Source: Atrina japonica (taxonomy: Eukaryota > Mollusca > Bivalvia > Pterioida > Pinnidae). From it: a stretch of DNA of 64,000 nucleotides. Shown in pieces: positions 10,784 to 20,987 of this stretch. Within the stretch, counting starts at the first letter, position 1. Each line of letters starts with the position of its first letter. The stretch spans positions 62,001 through 126,000 of the forward strand of contig BROG01000259.1 in the NCBI GenBank assembly GCA_030159075.1. The letters run 5' to 3'. The notes beneath the pieces were generated by a model. It made no database searches. It was not told where the DNA came from and worked only from the letters and a program-made list of their open reading frames with translations. The position numbers and the translations under genes were made by a program.

Positions 10784-11563
10784 TTGATATTGGAAAAGGT
10801 TCATTTAAAATTTTGTAGACTATTGTTAAATCTTAAATCCAGTACACCAAAATTCATGATTTATGGGGAATTAGGAAGAGTTCCATTATCTATACAAATT
10901 AAAACAAGATTACTTAATTACTGGCATAGTATCATTACTGGCAAACAGACCAAATTTTCATGTATAATGTATAAATTGATTCATAGAAAGTCATGCATTG
11001 GGCAAAATATAAAATGGATTCAAAATCTTAAAACAGTGTTTGATAATAATGGTTTGAGTTATATATGGGAAACACAGTATGTAGATAATAAGACTTGGTT
11101 GCTAAATTTTTCAAAACAAATATTATATGACCAATTTCAGCAAACTTGGTCATCAGACTGTTTGAACTCTGGTAAAGGTGTAATGTACAATATTTTCACA
11201 GGTTCTATTTTGAAATGTCAAAATTATATTTTATCCTTTTTACCTAATCCAAAAATTAAATCATTAGCTCGATTCAGGACAACAAATCACAAGCTACCCA
11301 TTGAATTGGGTAGATGGTTTAACATACCAAGGGGAGAAAGAAAATGTAATTTATGTAACATAGATATTGGCGATGAGTTTCACTATATATTGCAATGTAC
11401 ATCCTTAAGCGAATTACGAAAATTATATATTCCAAAAAAGTTTTATACTAGACCTAACATTATTAAGTTTCAAGAGTTATTTTCAACTAACAATCTCTGC
11501 ACACTAAACAAATTACAGCAATTCATTAATGTTATAAACAAGAGGGTCAACCCTCCTGGTTAA
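10784..11563 (+). CDS. LINE ORF2 C-terminal fragment, 259 aa
   Basis: An open frame of 259 codons without the RT catalytic core, so it represents the region downstream of the RT domain. Recognisable features are STPKFMIYGELGRVPL (about residues 20-35), RFRTTNHKLPIELGRW (about 167-182) and a Cys/His cluster, RKCNLC then DEFHYILQC (about 189-208), which is the CX2C...HX4C-type motif common near the C-terminus of metazoan non-LTR retrotransposons. The frame ends at TAA (11561-11563). The apparent start is only the first methionine-compatible codon after truncation. It is AT-rich but intact over its length, so the insertion may be fairly recent. Not expected to act alone. Confidence 0.75.
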   Translation: MILEKVHLKFCRLLLNLKSSTPKFMIYGELGRVPLSIQIKTRLLNYWHSIITGKQTKFSCIMYKLIHRKSCIGQNIKWIQNLKTVFDNNGLSYIWETQYVDNKTWLLNFSKQILYDQFQQTWSSDCLNSGKGVMYNIFTGSILKCQNYILSFLPNPKIKSLARFRTTNHKLPIELGRWFNIPRGERKCNLCNIDIGDEFHYILQCTSLSELRKLYIPKKFYTRPNIIKFQELFSTNNLCTLNKLQQFINVINKRVNPPG

Positions 11564-11628
11564 TTACTGTCAACTGTGTACAAGTGTATGTATGTATGGG
11601 TGTGTATATGTATATGTGTCTATGTGTG

Positions 11629-11632
<4 letters not shown>

Positions 11633-11682
<50 letters not shown>
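11633..11682. repeat. (TA)n microsatellite
   Basis: About 25 TA units in the 3' UTR of the LINE fragment, preceded by TG-rich sequence. Confidence 0.95.
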
Positions 11683-11687
<5 letters not shown>

Positions 11688-11820
11688 TTATTTATATTCT
11701 GTTATTTACAATGTTCACTCACGTGTACCATTTTGATTATGTTAAAATGTTTATAATATGTTCTCAATGTTGAATTGTCAACCTAAAGAGAAATAAAGAA
11801 TCTTGAATCTTGAATCTTGG

Positions 11821-13020
11821 AAATATTTAAACAATTCAGACAGTTGAAAAATGAAAAATACTTAAGCTTATATCTGAAATGAAATCATTGTAACTTTGAT
11901 ATGATGTTAATATTATTTATACACATTTCTACACTATTTAAACAACAATTATTGTCATTTAGACAGAATAACAAAATATTTGATTATCCTGGGTTCTTAA
12001 TTTTAAAATATGAAGAAGTATGGACATTATTGTACAAGTGAAGACCCTGATAGGTTTTTCCAAGTATAAATCTGTATGTTTGGTTGAATTTGATTCATTA
12101 CTATAAAATTAAATTGTTATATTTGTGGATTAAGTGCATAATACTGAATAGTAAGGATTATTCTTGCATCACCATGTCAGATTTTTGCTGTTTGCAAATG
12201 ATGAATATGTACAGTGTTTGGACATAAATTAGTTCGCAAAAATGAATTTCACAATATAATCATAGTAATCCTGCAATCCTGTGATTTGTCCTCCAAATTT
12301 GGTAGATACCCAAAATTAATGAAAATCAATAAATGACACATACATGTATAACCCATGAAGTAAAAATACATTATTTATCCATTAATAAACTTCAAAATGA
12401 AGTCACTAGAATTTTACTCACATGAAAATTAGTGTATTCCATCCTAAAATAAAACACAGATTGTAATGGGATTTCTAACACATAAGAACCAAACCCTCAC
12501 CTTCATGTGAATCAATTTACTTTATTAAAATTGAAAAAACAATGAATTCTAGAGGAAAAAACATGAATTTACTAAGAATATATAGTGAAAATAAATTTTG
12601 CAAACTTAGTTATGATGTCACTCCAAGCGGATTAATTTTTTTCTATTCTGTAAATAAAGGTATAATTATGTGCAGAGCTTGGATGAAAGAAACATGTTTT
12701 GCATACTGAAATCCTGTTGAGTAATACTGCACTTTAAAAAGTGACCTCATGGAAGAACACACACATGAAAGAAAAGACAATTTATCAATTTCTTGGATTT
12801 TATTTCATTTAAGATACATGAATTTCTGCAATGAATTGCATACATGTAGTTCCACAATATTGTTACATAGTCACTGTAACTCAACAATTCATCACTGCCA
12901 TCCAGTTATCCTTTTATTATAACTTTTTCCCCTTGTCTGAAAAATAAAACACACAACAAATACACCCAGTGTACATGTATTTTCAATGACAATTTTAAAT
13001 AAAGAGAATTTATTGAATTT
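11821..13020. other. Unassigned AT-rich interior of the 5.5-kb element
   Basis: No ORF over 60 codons and no repeat match seen. Confidence 0.4.
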
Positions 13021-14345
13021 ACATGTCAGGTTTCTATTCATTTTTTTTTAACTTAATGTATCATCACAATTTATTCCCTAATCTCATAAAACTGTTTTTC
13101 TCGATTATAACTAAACATTAAAGTAAATAGTTTTTTAGGCCAACCTTTTTACAACTATATAAAAATATAACATTGGAGCCAACTCTGCCATTTTCAGTCT
13201 TATTTAATTTTTTGTTAATCCCTTTAAGGCTTAAACCCTGTAAACTGCAATAAAATATGAACATGCCTATATACTAACTAACTAAGTCAGCGTTTCATTG
13301 CACTCTAAAAATTGTATATAATTTTATTCTTCAGAGTAATTGAGAAAATCATAATCAACAATTTTTGTCTCTTTCAGTGCCTTCCACACTGATTGGATAA
13401 TAAAATTACTTGATTTGAAAATAAAAAAAATAATAAAAACAAATTAAATTCAAATAGAAATGTAATGCAAAATTTTGATATTTTAACTTCATGAATTAAA
13501 AAAAAACATTTAGGCCAACAATTTACAACTATATAAAAATACAACATTACAGCAAACTCTGCCATCCCGATTTTTCACAATACTATTTTCAATAATTCAA
13601 AATCCTGTAAACTGTAATCAAATATGAATATTCCTATGTACTAAGTTAGTGTTCCAATAATCAATTACATTTTGCACTTAGAATTGTAAATAATTTTATT
13701 TTTCAGAGTAATTGAGAAAATCAGAAGTGTCAGTATTTGGTCTCAAAATCATTTAAATGGACGGTAAAATACTTTAACTTTAAAATATAAAAAATAATGG
13801 ATAAAAATATTGATTAAAAAATTAACCGAGTACTTAAAAATTTTAATATATCAAATTCACGACTGACAATCAATAATTTTATTTTATGCAGAAACAAAAT
13901 AGTTTTAAGACCTACATTTTTACAGCAAAATCTGCCATTCAGACATTGCCAGTCCTATTTCAATTTTCTGTTAATTCCTTAAAGTTTAAACCTTGTAAAC
14001 TGCAATTAAATATGAATATGCCTATTTACAAAGTTAATGTCACAATAATCAAGCAAATTTTTCACTTAAAATTGTAAGAAATTCATTTTTCAGGGTAATT
14101 GAGAAAATCAGAGGTGATAATTATTCAAAATGGACGTTAAAATCCTAAATTTTAAAATATAAAAGAGAAAAAAGAAAAAATATTAAAAAAAAAATAAACG
14201 CGTACTTCAAAATATTAATATTTCAACTTCACAAATGACAAGCAATAGGTTTATTTTATTCAAAAACAAAAAAGTTTTTTTAAACATCCATGTTACAACT
14301 GATATCAATAAAAACTCATGCGGATAATTCCGCCATTTCGTCTTC
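13020..14345. repeat. ~385-bp tandem repeat, about 3.4 diverged units
   Basis: Blocks recur in order near 13140, 13515, 13912 and 14290: TTTACARCTATATAAAAATA, CTCTGCCATT, CCTGTAAACTGCAAT, AAATATGAAYATGCCTAT and CAGRGTAATTGAGAAAATCA. Spacings are about 375, 397 and 378 bp. The units are clearly diverged, so the array is old. It lies inside the 5.5-kb TIR element. Confidence 0.75.
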
Positions 14346-15036
14346 GTCGTAGCTCTAAATAAATGTTCGATTAATCACTTAAAAATCGGGTACATCGTAG
14401 TAAATTTCAAATCAATAAACAGACAAAAAAGCATATGTACTTCACAATTACTGAGTACTTTGATAAGATCAAGTGTGAAATAAGTGAACTTTGCATTTGA
14501 TTTTTCCACATTTTTGACAATATTTTTAAAAGTAGCGTACCATATGAGGCTTATAATATGGGTGATTTTCTATCCAGATTTTTAAATAAAAATCATCGAA
14601 CTTTCTGCTTTAGAATAGCTCACTTCATAATAGTTATATTCTTGCAATTAAATAATTAGCATCTCATCCGAAGTGATTCAATAATTTCAATGCTTTTAGC
14701 TCTTCAATATGGTATGGTTCTCGGCGATTGATGTAATTCGCTTCAAAACAAGCTCCTATTGCTTCAGTTAAACTGCCTTGATTATGTAAATATTTAATTA
14801 CTTCAAATCGCTAAATCGGTGTATTTGGTTACCTAGACATATAAACTTTATCACAATAACACCTGCTCACCTGTTCTGATTGTTGTATGGCTAATTGTCC
14901 TATGATTTCTGAAGTGATGCTACTCCAAGCGTAAAATTGAAAATGGCGCATTTTCCCGATAAGTTGACACAGTAAGCAGGATCTCCGAGACGCTTAGTGA
15001 CATCGCCTATATGCGCGTTGCTCTATATAAAACCGC

Positions 15037-15072
15037 CGAGTCACCAATCCCTATTAGCTTTATATATCGCTG
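15037..15072. repeat. Right terminal inverted repeat
   Basis: 36 bp beginning CGAGTCACCAATCC and ending TATATATCGCTG, the exact reverse complement of 9559-9594. The 7-bp duplicate of the left flank follows immediately. Confidence 0.9.
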
Positions 15073-15130
15073 GTGAAACAGAGTAAACGAGCTTTACATT
15101 AAAATCGTGAGAAGAGCCAATCTCTGTTTA
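15073..15130 (-). mobile_element. Penelope-like element copy 7, continuation
   Basis: GTGAAACAGAGTAAACGAGC is the complement of the PLE block that includes TTACTCTGTTTCAC. It continues copy 7 after the 5.5-kb insertion and decays quickly. Confidence 0.5.
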
Positions 15131-15730
15131 CTGATTGTACATAGCGTTCAGAGGGACAATAGGTTCAATATGAAGGTGTTCGTATTGAAAACTTGATACA
15201 AAACTTACATATTCAGTAGATACAATACAGTAGATAACAAGGTTTCAACAATCCGGCAAAATAAAGATGAATAATTCATGATTATATTTCCATTTTAATA
15301 GTTAGACAATCCGTTAAATTTGGATGTGATGTAAATGAGAGAAACAACTTTCACAATTTATAATGGATTAAAAATATAGGTTTTGTGGAGTTGTATGCTT
15401 TCAAGAAATATTGATACTTTTTCCTGTTATTTTTCACAAAAGATAAATAAATGTATTTAAAATATATAATTGTCAACAATAATTATCTATAAGTTAATGT
15501 CTAGCGATGTACATTTTCAATCCATTTGGTCATTTAAAACAAAAACATATACATGTATATGTATCTTCGTTGTTACCATGGAAGTTTCCTCTGCTTTTCC
15601 ATCTTTGTAAAAACAATAAATTCCATTTCATTTGAAAAAATATATATACCATTATAGTATAAGCAAGTAGTTTAAAAATAAATCCAAACAGAATGAAACG
15701 TAAAGTAGGTTATCCTGATATCGTGTACAA
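15131..15730. other. Unassigned AT-rich stretch
   Basis: No ORF or repeat match. It would be downstream of the minus-strand ORF at 15734-15964. No AATAAA signal was spotted close to that stop codon. Confidence 0.35.
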
Positions 15731-15733
15731 ACT

Positions 15734-15964
15734 TTAGGCCATAATTCCCGCTTTATTTCGCTTAATAACTTGCTGGAACTTGGCTGGTGAAACACCTTTC
15801 CGAAACCGTCCAAAATAATGCAGATCTATAGATGACTCCGATACGCTGTCAGGAATATCATCATTCATGGAATGATTTCCTTGGATTTGCGAGTGGTCAT
15901 CTTTTGTATTCGCCTCTGCAGGTGCCCGTTTGTCTTTATCAGCATATACGCTAGATGCATCCAT
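15734..15964 (-). CDS. Uncharacterised 76-residue protein
   Basis: Intact ORF whose first ATG (15962-15964) reads MDASSVYADKDKRAPAEANT, with the stop TAA at 15734-15736. Base composition is clearly richer in G+C than its AT-rich flanks, and the protein is hydrophilic and uninterrupted, which argues for real coding. The N-terminal half is polar and acidic; the C-terminal half is basic (FGRFRKGVSPAKFQQ, then VIKRNKAG). There is no signal peptide, membrane segment or cysteine. I do not recognise the family. It could be a complete small gene, the last exon of a gene continuing to higher coordinates, or a processed copy. An in-frame GTG 9 bp upstream is not a credible eukaryotic start. Confidence 0.5.
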   Translation of the reverse strand: MDASSVYADKDKRAPAEANTKDDHSQIQGNHSMNDDIPDSVSESSIDLHYFGRFRKGVSPAKFQQVIKRNKAGIMA

Positions 15965-16625
15965 GATTTTCACATAATAACTTATTGCATATAATTATCA
16001 ATGTTCTCCGTAATATACGTAGATCCGTTCTGTGCAAGTTGTTTTCTATTTTTCCCTGTTAAACTCAAAAGTACACACAATATATATGTACTTATTTTCT
16101 TGTGATTTTTATTACAAAGTTCTGTCTAATTTCAAAAGACGTGTCAAGAATTTGAGTTATTACATTAATAATGCAGGATCAGTGAACAAGGCAAATAGAA
16201 TGAAATGTTTGTTGTTCCATTTGATAAGTATGTATAATGATATAAAATATATAATTATACATATAAATATCGACAAAGAGAAAAGAAAACAAAATACGTG
16301 TATAAAGTTATTGTCTTCAATCCACTGGACGAAACTGATCGAATATAGTATCGGTGATAAATAGAAAATTTGTTAACAGATAAAACAAAAATCTAATCTC
16401 TTTCTATTTAGATATAGTGATTACTACCGATCCACTGCATGAGGTAAGCTTTGTTTATTGATTTAGTTCGTGTCGTGTTTTACATTTCAAGCTTACTTGC
16501 CACTTACTGTGATAACTGTTGGTTCCAATTGTTTCGATATTTTACCGTGTACATTCAAGGCTTAACCTTACCTGACGCAGAGATATGAAATATTAAATAA
16601 CCAAATTGTTTTGATTTTTTGAATA
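15965..16625. other. Unassigned stretch upstream of the small ORF
   Basis: Contains a plus-strand frame (16032-16364) rich in Y, I, K and N codons that looks like a chance product of AT-rich DNA. No promoter element can be named. Confidence 0.3.
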
Positions 16626-16858
16626 GTGTTCTACACCACACTCAACAATTTTTCAGTTATATGGTGGCGGCCAGTTTTAATGGTGGAGAAAAGAACCCGG
16701 TTCCCGGGAAGAGGCCACCGGCCTTCCGCAAGTAAACTGGCAAACTTTCTCACTAAATTTAGCTTATGTTCCAGCGAGGTTCGAACCTCCGCTGACCAGA
16801 AGTGAGAGACTTAATGGCTTAAAGCGCGATGCTCTAAATATTCGAGCACGAAGGCTCC
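16626..16858 (-). mobile_element. tRNA-derived SINE family A, copy 1
   Basis: On the minus strand it has a tRNA-like head (degraded box A, box B GGTTCGAACCTC on the plus strand), then CAGAAGTGAGAGACTTAATG-type linker, GTTTACTTGCGGAAGGC, and a tail of CCATATAACTGAAAAATTG and GAGTGTGGTGTAGAAC. The family occurs ten times in the window with the same order. Confidence 0.8.
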
Positions 16859-16894
16859 TTAATCGTCGGGAGATTTAGGAGAGAGTATATAAAT

Positions 16895-16992
16895 ATGATG
16901 AACTGGGACCTACGGAAATTCCGGAGATGGGATCAGGTGTCACGGAGGACTAAGCATCCCCCTGTCGACCGGTCACACACGCCGTGAGTTCG
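16895..16992 (-). mobile_element. Penelope-like element fragment (copy 8)
   Basis: GGGATCAGGTGTCACGGAGG, then AAGCATCCCCCTGTCGACCG and GTCACACACGCCGTGAGTTC: the complement of the PLE block that encodes the THGGWDR-like stretch. No RT part. Confidence 0.55.
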
Positions 16993-17334
16993 CCACCATT
17001 AAATTAAGATAAAAACAAGTGACAAATGAATCCATCTCACATTTGTTAAAGACGCTTCAACAACTACTACCTAGTAAATTTGAAATATCGGATATATGTG
17101 ATGATATAAGCGAAACATTCTTAGCGTACTGAAACAACAAGAATAAAGATGAACATTGCCCTTCAGAATTTTTATCCCCTACCGCTGAAACCGGTCGGTT
17201 TTGTCTACAACCTTTCGTAGGCCAATAAGAATAGAATTTGGGTTTATGTTTTATGTTTGCTCACCATTCAATTAATAATGGATTCAGAGGTAGGGAACAT
17301 GTACATGTATTTATTCATCAATACTCTCAGAATG

Positions 17335-17555
17335 CTTACATTGGGTACTCTTAGACGGATTTAGCAACACATTTAGCTTTATTATTTGGCCTTGCATGAT
17401 GCATTCTTTTTGTTTCGGAAATATACATTTTTATTAAATTCGAGCTCAACTGATGAAGTCTTATTGACAGAAACGATCGTCCTTGAGCATATGTTTTGGC
17501 CTCATGCATTTCTAAAACTATAACTTTCGTATTGTTAATAATATTCAAACGTATA
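17335..17555 (+). mobile_element. PLE-associated terminal segment with hammerhead-like core (copy B)
   Basis: Homologous over its length to 8805-9015: TGGGTACTCTTAGACGGATT, TTATTATTTGGCCTTGCATG, AAATTCGAGCTCAACTGATG and ATAACTTTCGTATTGTTAAT. Confidence 0.55.
17444..17488 (+). ncRNA. Hammerhead-like ribozyme motif (copy B)
   Basis: GCTCAA, intact CTGATGA, then A-GTC-TTATT-GAC-A (three-base-pair stem II with an A-A mismatch at its base), GAAA, CGATCG (two-base-pair stem III), GTC, one extra C, and TTGAGC, which pairs perfectly with GCTCAA. All invariant core positions are present. The mismatch next to the core and the extra C are departures from the consensus. Confidence 0.55.
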
Positions 17556-18052
17556 CGTTTTGGATAAGTTAATGGATATCTGATATTAACATAAAAACTG
17601 ATATACGAAAATTAATTTGTGTAAAACAGATGTTCATGTATTTATTATCTTGTCCTCCGTATATAAAATTAGATATTATAACTGACAGCGAGCATTCGTT
17701 CATTTTACACATGTCTCACCGTCACGTTGAGTTTGAATGTAATTTACCTTACAGATCTATAATCTGTTAATCTAATCTATCATGTATTATAATGCAACAG
17801 ACATTTGATATTGTCATAAAATTAATGTCATTGAAATAAAATTTACGACCTGGAGAATGAACTCAATAGAAATATATTTATATAATTAGGGAAAATAAAG
17901 AAAATATTTTGTTAGTTTTCAAATTTAATCATATGCAACACGTTAATAAATTCGATTTTGATTTTACAGACTAGACCTCACGCTGTGTGAACGATATGTA
18001 TAACATGTATAACTCTTATGTGATTATTCAATTTACGATTACACATATTTGT

Positions 18053-18207
18053 AAATATTATAAACATAATACCAAAGTTATAATGCTCAAGATGATATCG
18101 TTTCTGTCAATTAGACTTCATCAGTTGAGCTCCAATTTGAAAAGTATGTGTTTTTTCTAAAGATAAAGTGGTGTCATACAAGGCCAAATAATATCTCTAA
18201 AAGTATA
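18053..18207 (-). mobile_element. PLE-associated segment, inverted (copy C)
   Basis: 155 bp, complement of the family at 8805 and 17335, nearly identical to 18413-18567 205 bp further on. Both are in the same orientation. Confidence 0.6.
18085..18130 (-). ncRNA. Hammerhead-like ribozyme motif (copy C)
   Basis: Minus strand: GCTCAA, CTGATGA, A-GTC-TAATT-GAC-A, GAAA, CGATATCA, TC, TTGAGC. Stem I (6 bp) is perfect, the CUGAUGA and GAAA blocks are intact, and the predicted cleavage site follows ATC (an NUH triplet), immediately before TTGAGC. Confidence 0.55.
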
Positions 18208-18412
18208 GCCGAAATCCGTCTTAGAGTAACCACTTTAAAAAAACTGACTATCTTAGCTTTAAATCTTTTTTCGAATTTAAATGGTGTTAACAGTGCCAAA
18301 TATTACTTTAGTATAACATGAACAGCTGGTACCGAAATACCAGGTACTAGGTTTATGTATACCCTCGGGGACTCAAACGGTCCACCAGAAGTGGCAACGA
18401 CCTAGTGGTTAT

Positions 18413-18567
18413 AAATATTATAAACATAATACCAAAGTTATAATGCTCAAGACGATATCGTTTCTGTCAATTAGACTTCATCAGTTGAGCTCCAATTTGA
18501 AAAGTATGTGTTTTTTCTAAAGATAAAGTGGTATCATACAAGGCCAAATAATATCTCTAAAAGTATA
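18413..18567 (-). mobile_element. PLE-associated segment, inverted (copy D)
   Basis: Near-identical repeat of 18053-18207 (differences near 18452 and 18532). The pair forms a recent direct duplication separated by 205 bp. Confidence 0.6.
18445..18490 (-). ncRNA. Hammerhead-like ribozyme motif (copy D)
   Basis: As copy C, except that C replaces the T of the NUH triplet region on the minus strand: the plus strand reads GACGATATCG where copy C reads GATGATATCG. Stem I and the CUGAUGA/GAAA core are unchanged. Confidence 0.5.
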
Positions 18568-18718
18568 TGAGTAAATAATATATAAACACATTGTCATTAC
18601 ACTGTATTCACTTTCGGGTTGATAAAATGACTGTACACGTGAACAATTTGATGAAACTTCTAAATCCAGAACAATAAAAACCCGATACACAACACCTAAA
18701 CTACTACACAGGACCTCC

Positions 18719-18830
18719 AGTTTTTACTGTCTCATCCGAAAGACGGGAAACCAACCTGTCGCTGGCGGGACTCGAACTCACGACCTCACGATCCAGAGAC
18801 GAGCGCGCTACCGACTGAGGCAGCCGGCTC
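18719..18830 (-). mobile_element. tRNA-derived SINE family B, head fragment
   Basis: Plus-strand GGGACTCGAACTCACGACCT and GAGCGCGCTACCGACTGAGG are the complements of tRNA box B and box A. They are followed, as in the full copies at 44242 and 55515, by CTGTCTCATCCGAAAGACGG-type linker. The body is missing. Confidence 0.65.
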
Positions 18831-19172
18831 CTTGAAGATAAATAGATAAGTAGAAGTCCATTTAGGCATCAAAAATTTAATTTAATTAGATTTTGAAAGA
18901 TGTTTTAAGACGCAATCGACAGCTTTTCAGTTATATGGTGGCGACCAGTTTTTATTATTTACTACTTACTCGCAAATATTGGAATATTTGTTTCAGTTTT
19001 TACGAATACCGTGAACGCACTGAACCTATAGGGTTTATTATAGGGGCGGGTCGTGATACGTCCCAATATTTGTTTCCCTTATAAGGAAACACAGGCTTGT
19101 CTTCACAGGTCAAGAGACAAATATTGTCTTTGTTATGTACTTATGTCAATGCAACGAGGGTTCTATAAAAAT

Positions 19173-19355
19173 ATCAGATACCAATGTATAAATCTTTAGG
19201 ATGTCCAGGATTACATAAAATTACCTCATTTAAAGTTTCATCAAAATCCCTTCAACCGTTTGGAGAAGTCAAAAAATGTGAAAAGTAAACGGACAGACAA
19301 CGGACAAAAGGTGATCAAAAAAGCTCTTGAACCTTCGGTTCAGGTGAGCTGAAAT
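19173..19355. mobile_element. Chimeric repeat: PLE 3' end joined to repeat family R2
   Basis: 19173-19215 (ATCAGATACCAATGTATAAA, TCTTTAGGATGTCCAGGATT) is the complement of the PLE 3' terminus. It runs directly into a plus-strand R2 tail (GTTTCATCAAAATCCCTTCA, ACGGACAGACAACGGACAAA) that ends in the hairpin GAACCTTCGGTTC then AGGTGAGCTGAAA. The same tail design is at 59000-59376. Confidence 0.55.
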
Positions 19356-19965
19356 GAAAGGAATGTCATCAAATGGATAGTTCCTCTGGTGAATTACAAT
19401 ATAAAACATTTCAACTAAAAGAAAACATCGATTCAAGAGACCAGAATTTTGTTTGCAGTAACACTGGACGTAAAATGTAACATAAAGGGTCAGATATAGG
19501 CCTTCATCCTTTTTCATATCCTGATATTCCTATTCAAGAAAAATAACTATGTGTGTATATATAGTTACACACGGATGGTTGATATAAATACATATAAAAT
19601 TTTCAATGCTGCAGTAGAATTGTCAAGTATTTCCAATATACTTGTGGAAGTTGTGCTTCCAAAATAAGGATCCTGACCAATACAGTAGCGATCTTCCCAT
19701 ATATTTGTATGTTTGGATAATCACATTGGAAAGCTTAATAATAGACGAGATAAAAATTCTGTCCAGAAACGACGATTATACTTTAATAACGTTCATCACC
19801 AAATAACTTCCGTCTGTTCCAATCAAATCACGACTATAATCACAACATCCGTAGTGACCGACCAAGATGACGTTAACATCACTCTGAACTAATATTTCCA
19901 TTTACAGTCAAAGATACTGTTAGGGCCAAATATTATTATAGATCGAGTCCAATTTGACATTAGGA

Positions 19966-20043
19966 AAACCGGTGGTCTCTCTCCTCCATCATTAAAAACT
20001 GATCACCACCATATAACTAAAAAAATTGAGAGTGGCATAGAAC
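19966..20043 (+). mobile_element. SINE family A, 3' fragment (copy 2)
   Basis: GGTGGTCTCTCTCCTCCATC, ATTAAAAACTGATCACCACC and ATATAACTAAAAAAATTGAG: the 3' body of SINE A only. The tRNA head is missing, consistent with 5' truncation. Confidence 0.7.
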
Positions 20044-20777
20044 AAAAATTAAATCAAATTTGACATTTAATTCCACCAATCACACTTGATGTTCTTATTC
20101 AATACGAAACTTTGTTTGGTAGAGACGAATGAGTAAAATTTATTACAAGAGACTAAAACATGCATCTCTACCAATCAAAGCTAACGTTTTAAATGTCCGT
20201 TTTCTTAAATGGGAAAGATATATACATTCTGACAAAATATACTCCGTCAATTTTAAAAAAGTAAGAGTTATTTTATTAGGAGGAAGTAGCCGTTAAACGG
20301 CTGTCAATTCCATCTATAATCACTGGCAATGGGTGAACGACAACCTTAAATAAAAGGACTATATCAAGAACTAGGTCCGCAATTAGCTGGAAAAAATCGA
20401 AAAATTGCAAGTACAAAATGCTGGTACAAGAAAACATAAGCGAGTGGGTTTACAAACTCTTATACTGTCCCGTTGTTTTCTGTTTTATTTCTTGGTTGTT
20501 TGTCGTTAACATTTTCATTCCATCAAAATAACAGTACAAAAGCTTTGAAGTTATTCAAAGTTTAATTCAGCTGGTTGATTTTCATTTCAGCTAATGGAGT
20601 TTTATAGCCACAAACTAACATTAGTCTGTAGCAAAAACGGTTAATTTCGATCTCCGAAGAATCAAATAAGATGCAGTTATAGTATCTTGATGGCCCCAAA
20701 TGACATTCAATATAATTTAGTCCCCTAAGCAGTGCAGAAAGGATTATTTCCTGCTTCCTGTTGTTTTTACGATGTAT
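20044..20777. other. Unassigned stretch
   Basis: No ORF, SINE or TIR recognised. 20340-20460 is somewhat less AT-rich but has stops in all frames. Confidence 0.35.
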
Positions 20778-20987
20778 AACTCATCCACCCCTATGGTCAC
20801 ATTCAGACTCACCCAAATCAATAAATAGAATGGTCTACTGTCATAATTCAGGACTGTATGTACATACTGCATGTAATATTATTTAAAAAAATATATTCTC
20901 AATCATACACCCCTGAATTCTGACAGTAGACTTAACCATTCTTTGAAATGGGCAGATCCAAATGTGACTTCAGGGGTTAATAAGTAC
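20778..20987. mobile_element. MITE family C, copy 1
   Basis: Inverted termini: AACTCATCCACCCCTATGGT and TCACATTCAGAC on the left, and the complement (AAATGTGACTTCAGGGGTTA) on the right. Interior blocks are AATCAATAAATAGAATGGTC and CCTGAATTCTGACAGTAGAC. Other copies are at 41616-41992 and 45731-45938. Confidence 0.7.

Larger units (their letters stand above)
10784..11820 (+). mobile_element. 5'-truncated non-LTR retrotransposon (CR1/L2-like 3' end)
   Basis: The insert consists of the C-terminal coding part of a LINE, a short 3' UTR with a TG/TA tract, and a 3' terminus of three ATCTTGA-type units (about 11797-11819) in place of poly-A. Short 3' tandem repeats are characteristic of CR1/L2-group LINEs. 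5' truncation is the normal outcome of target-primed reverse transcription. Confidence 0.7.
9559..15072. mobile_element. 5.5-kb terminal-inverted-repeat transposon inserted in a PLE
   Basis: The ends carry a perfect 36-bp inverted repeat starting CAGCGATATATAAAGC (9559-9594 and 15037-15072). The flanks are a 7-bp direct repeat, GTGAAAC (9552-9558 and 15073-15079), and removing the insert restores a continuous PLE copy. No transposase ORF was seen; the only long ORF inside is a LINE fragment (10784-11563). The subterminal left end has a hairpin (GTTGTCGGTC at 9741 and its complement at 9785). Superfamily is uncertain: CAG termini with a 7-8 bp duplication would suit hAT- or P-like elements. 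The element is non-autonomous and itself a nest of insertions. Confidence 0.75.

Noticed and set aside
16032..16364. 110-codon plus-strand ORF
   Set aside because: Composition is that of AT-rich DNA (Y, I, K, N, L), with no domain and no G+C rise.
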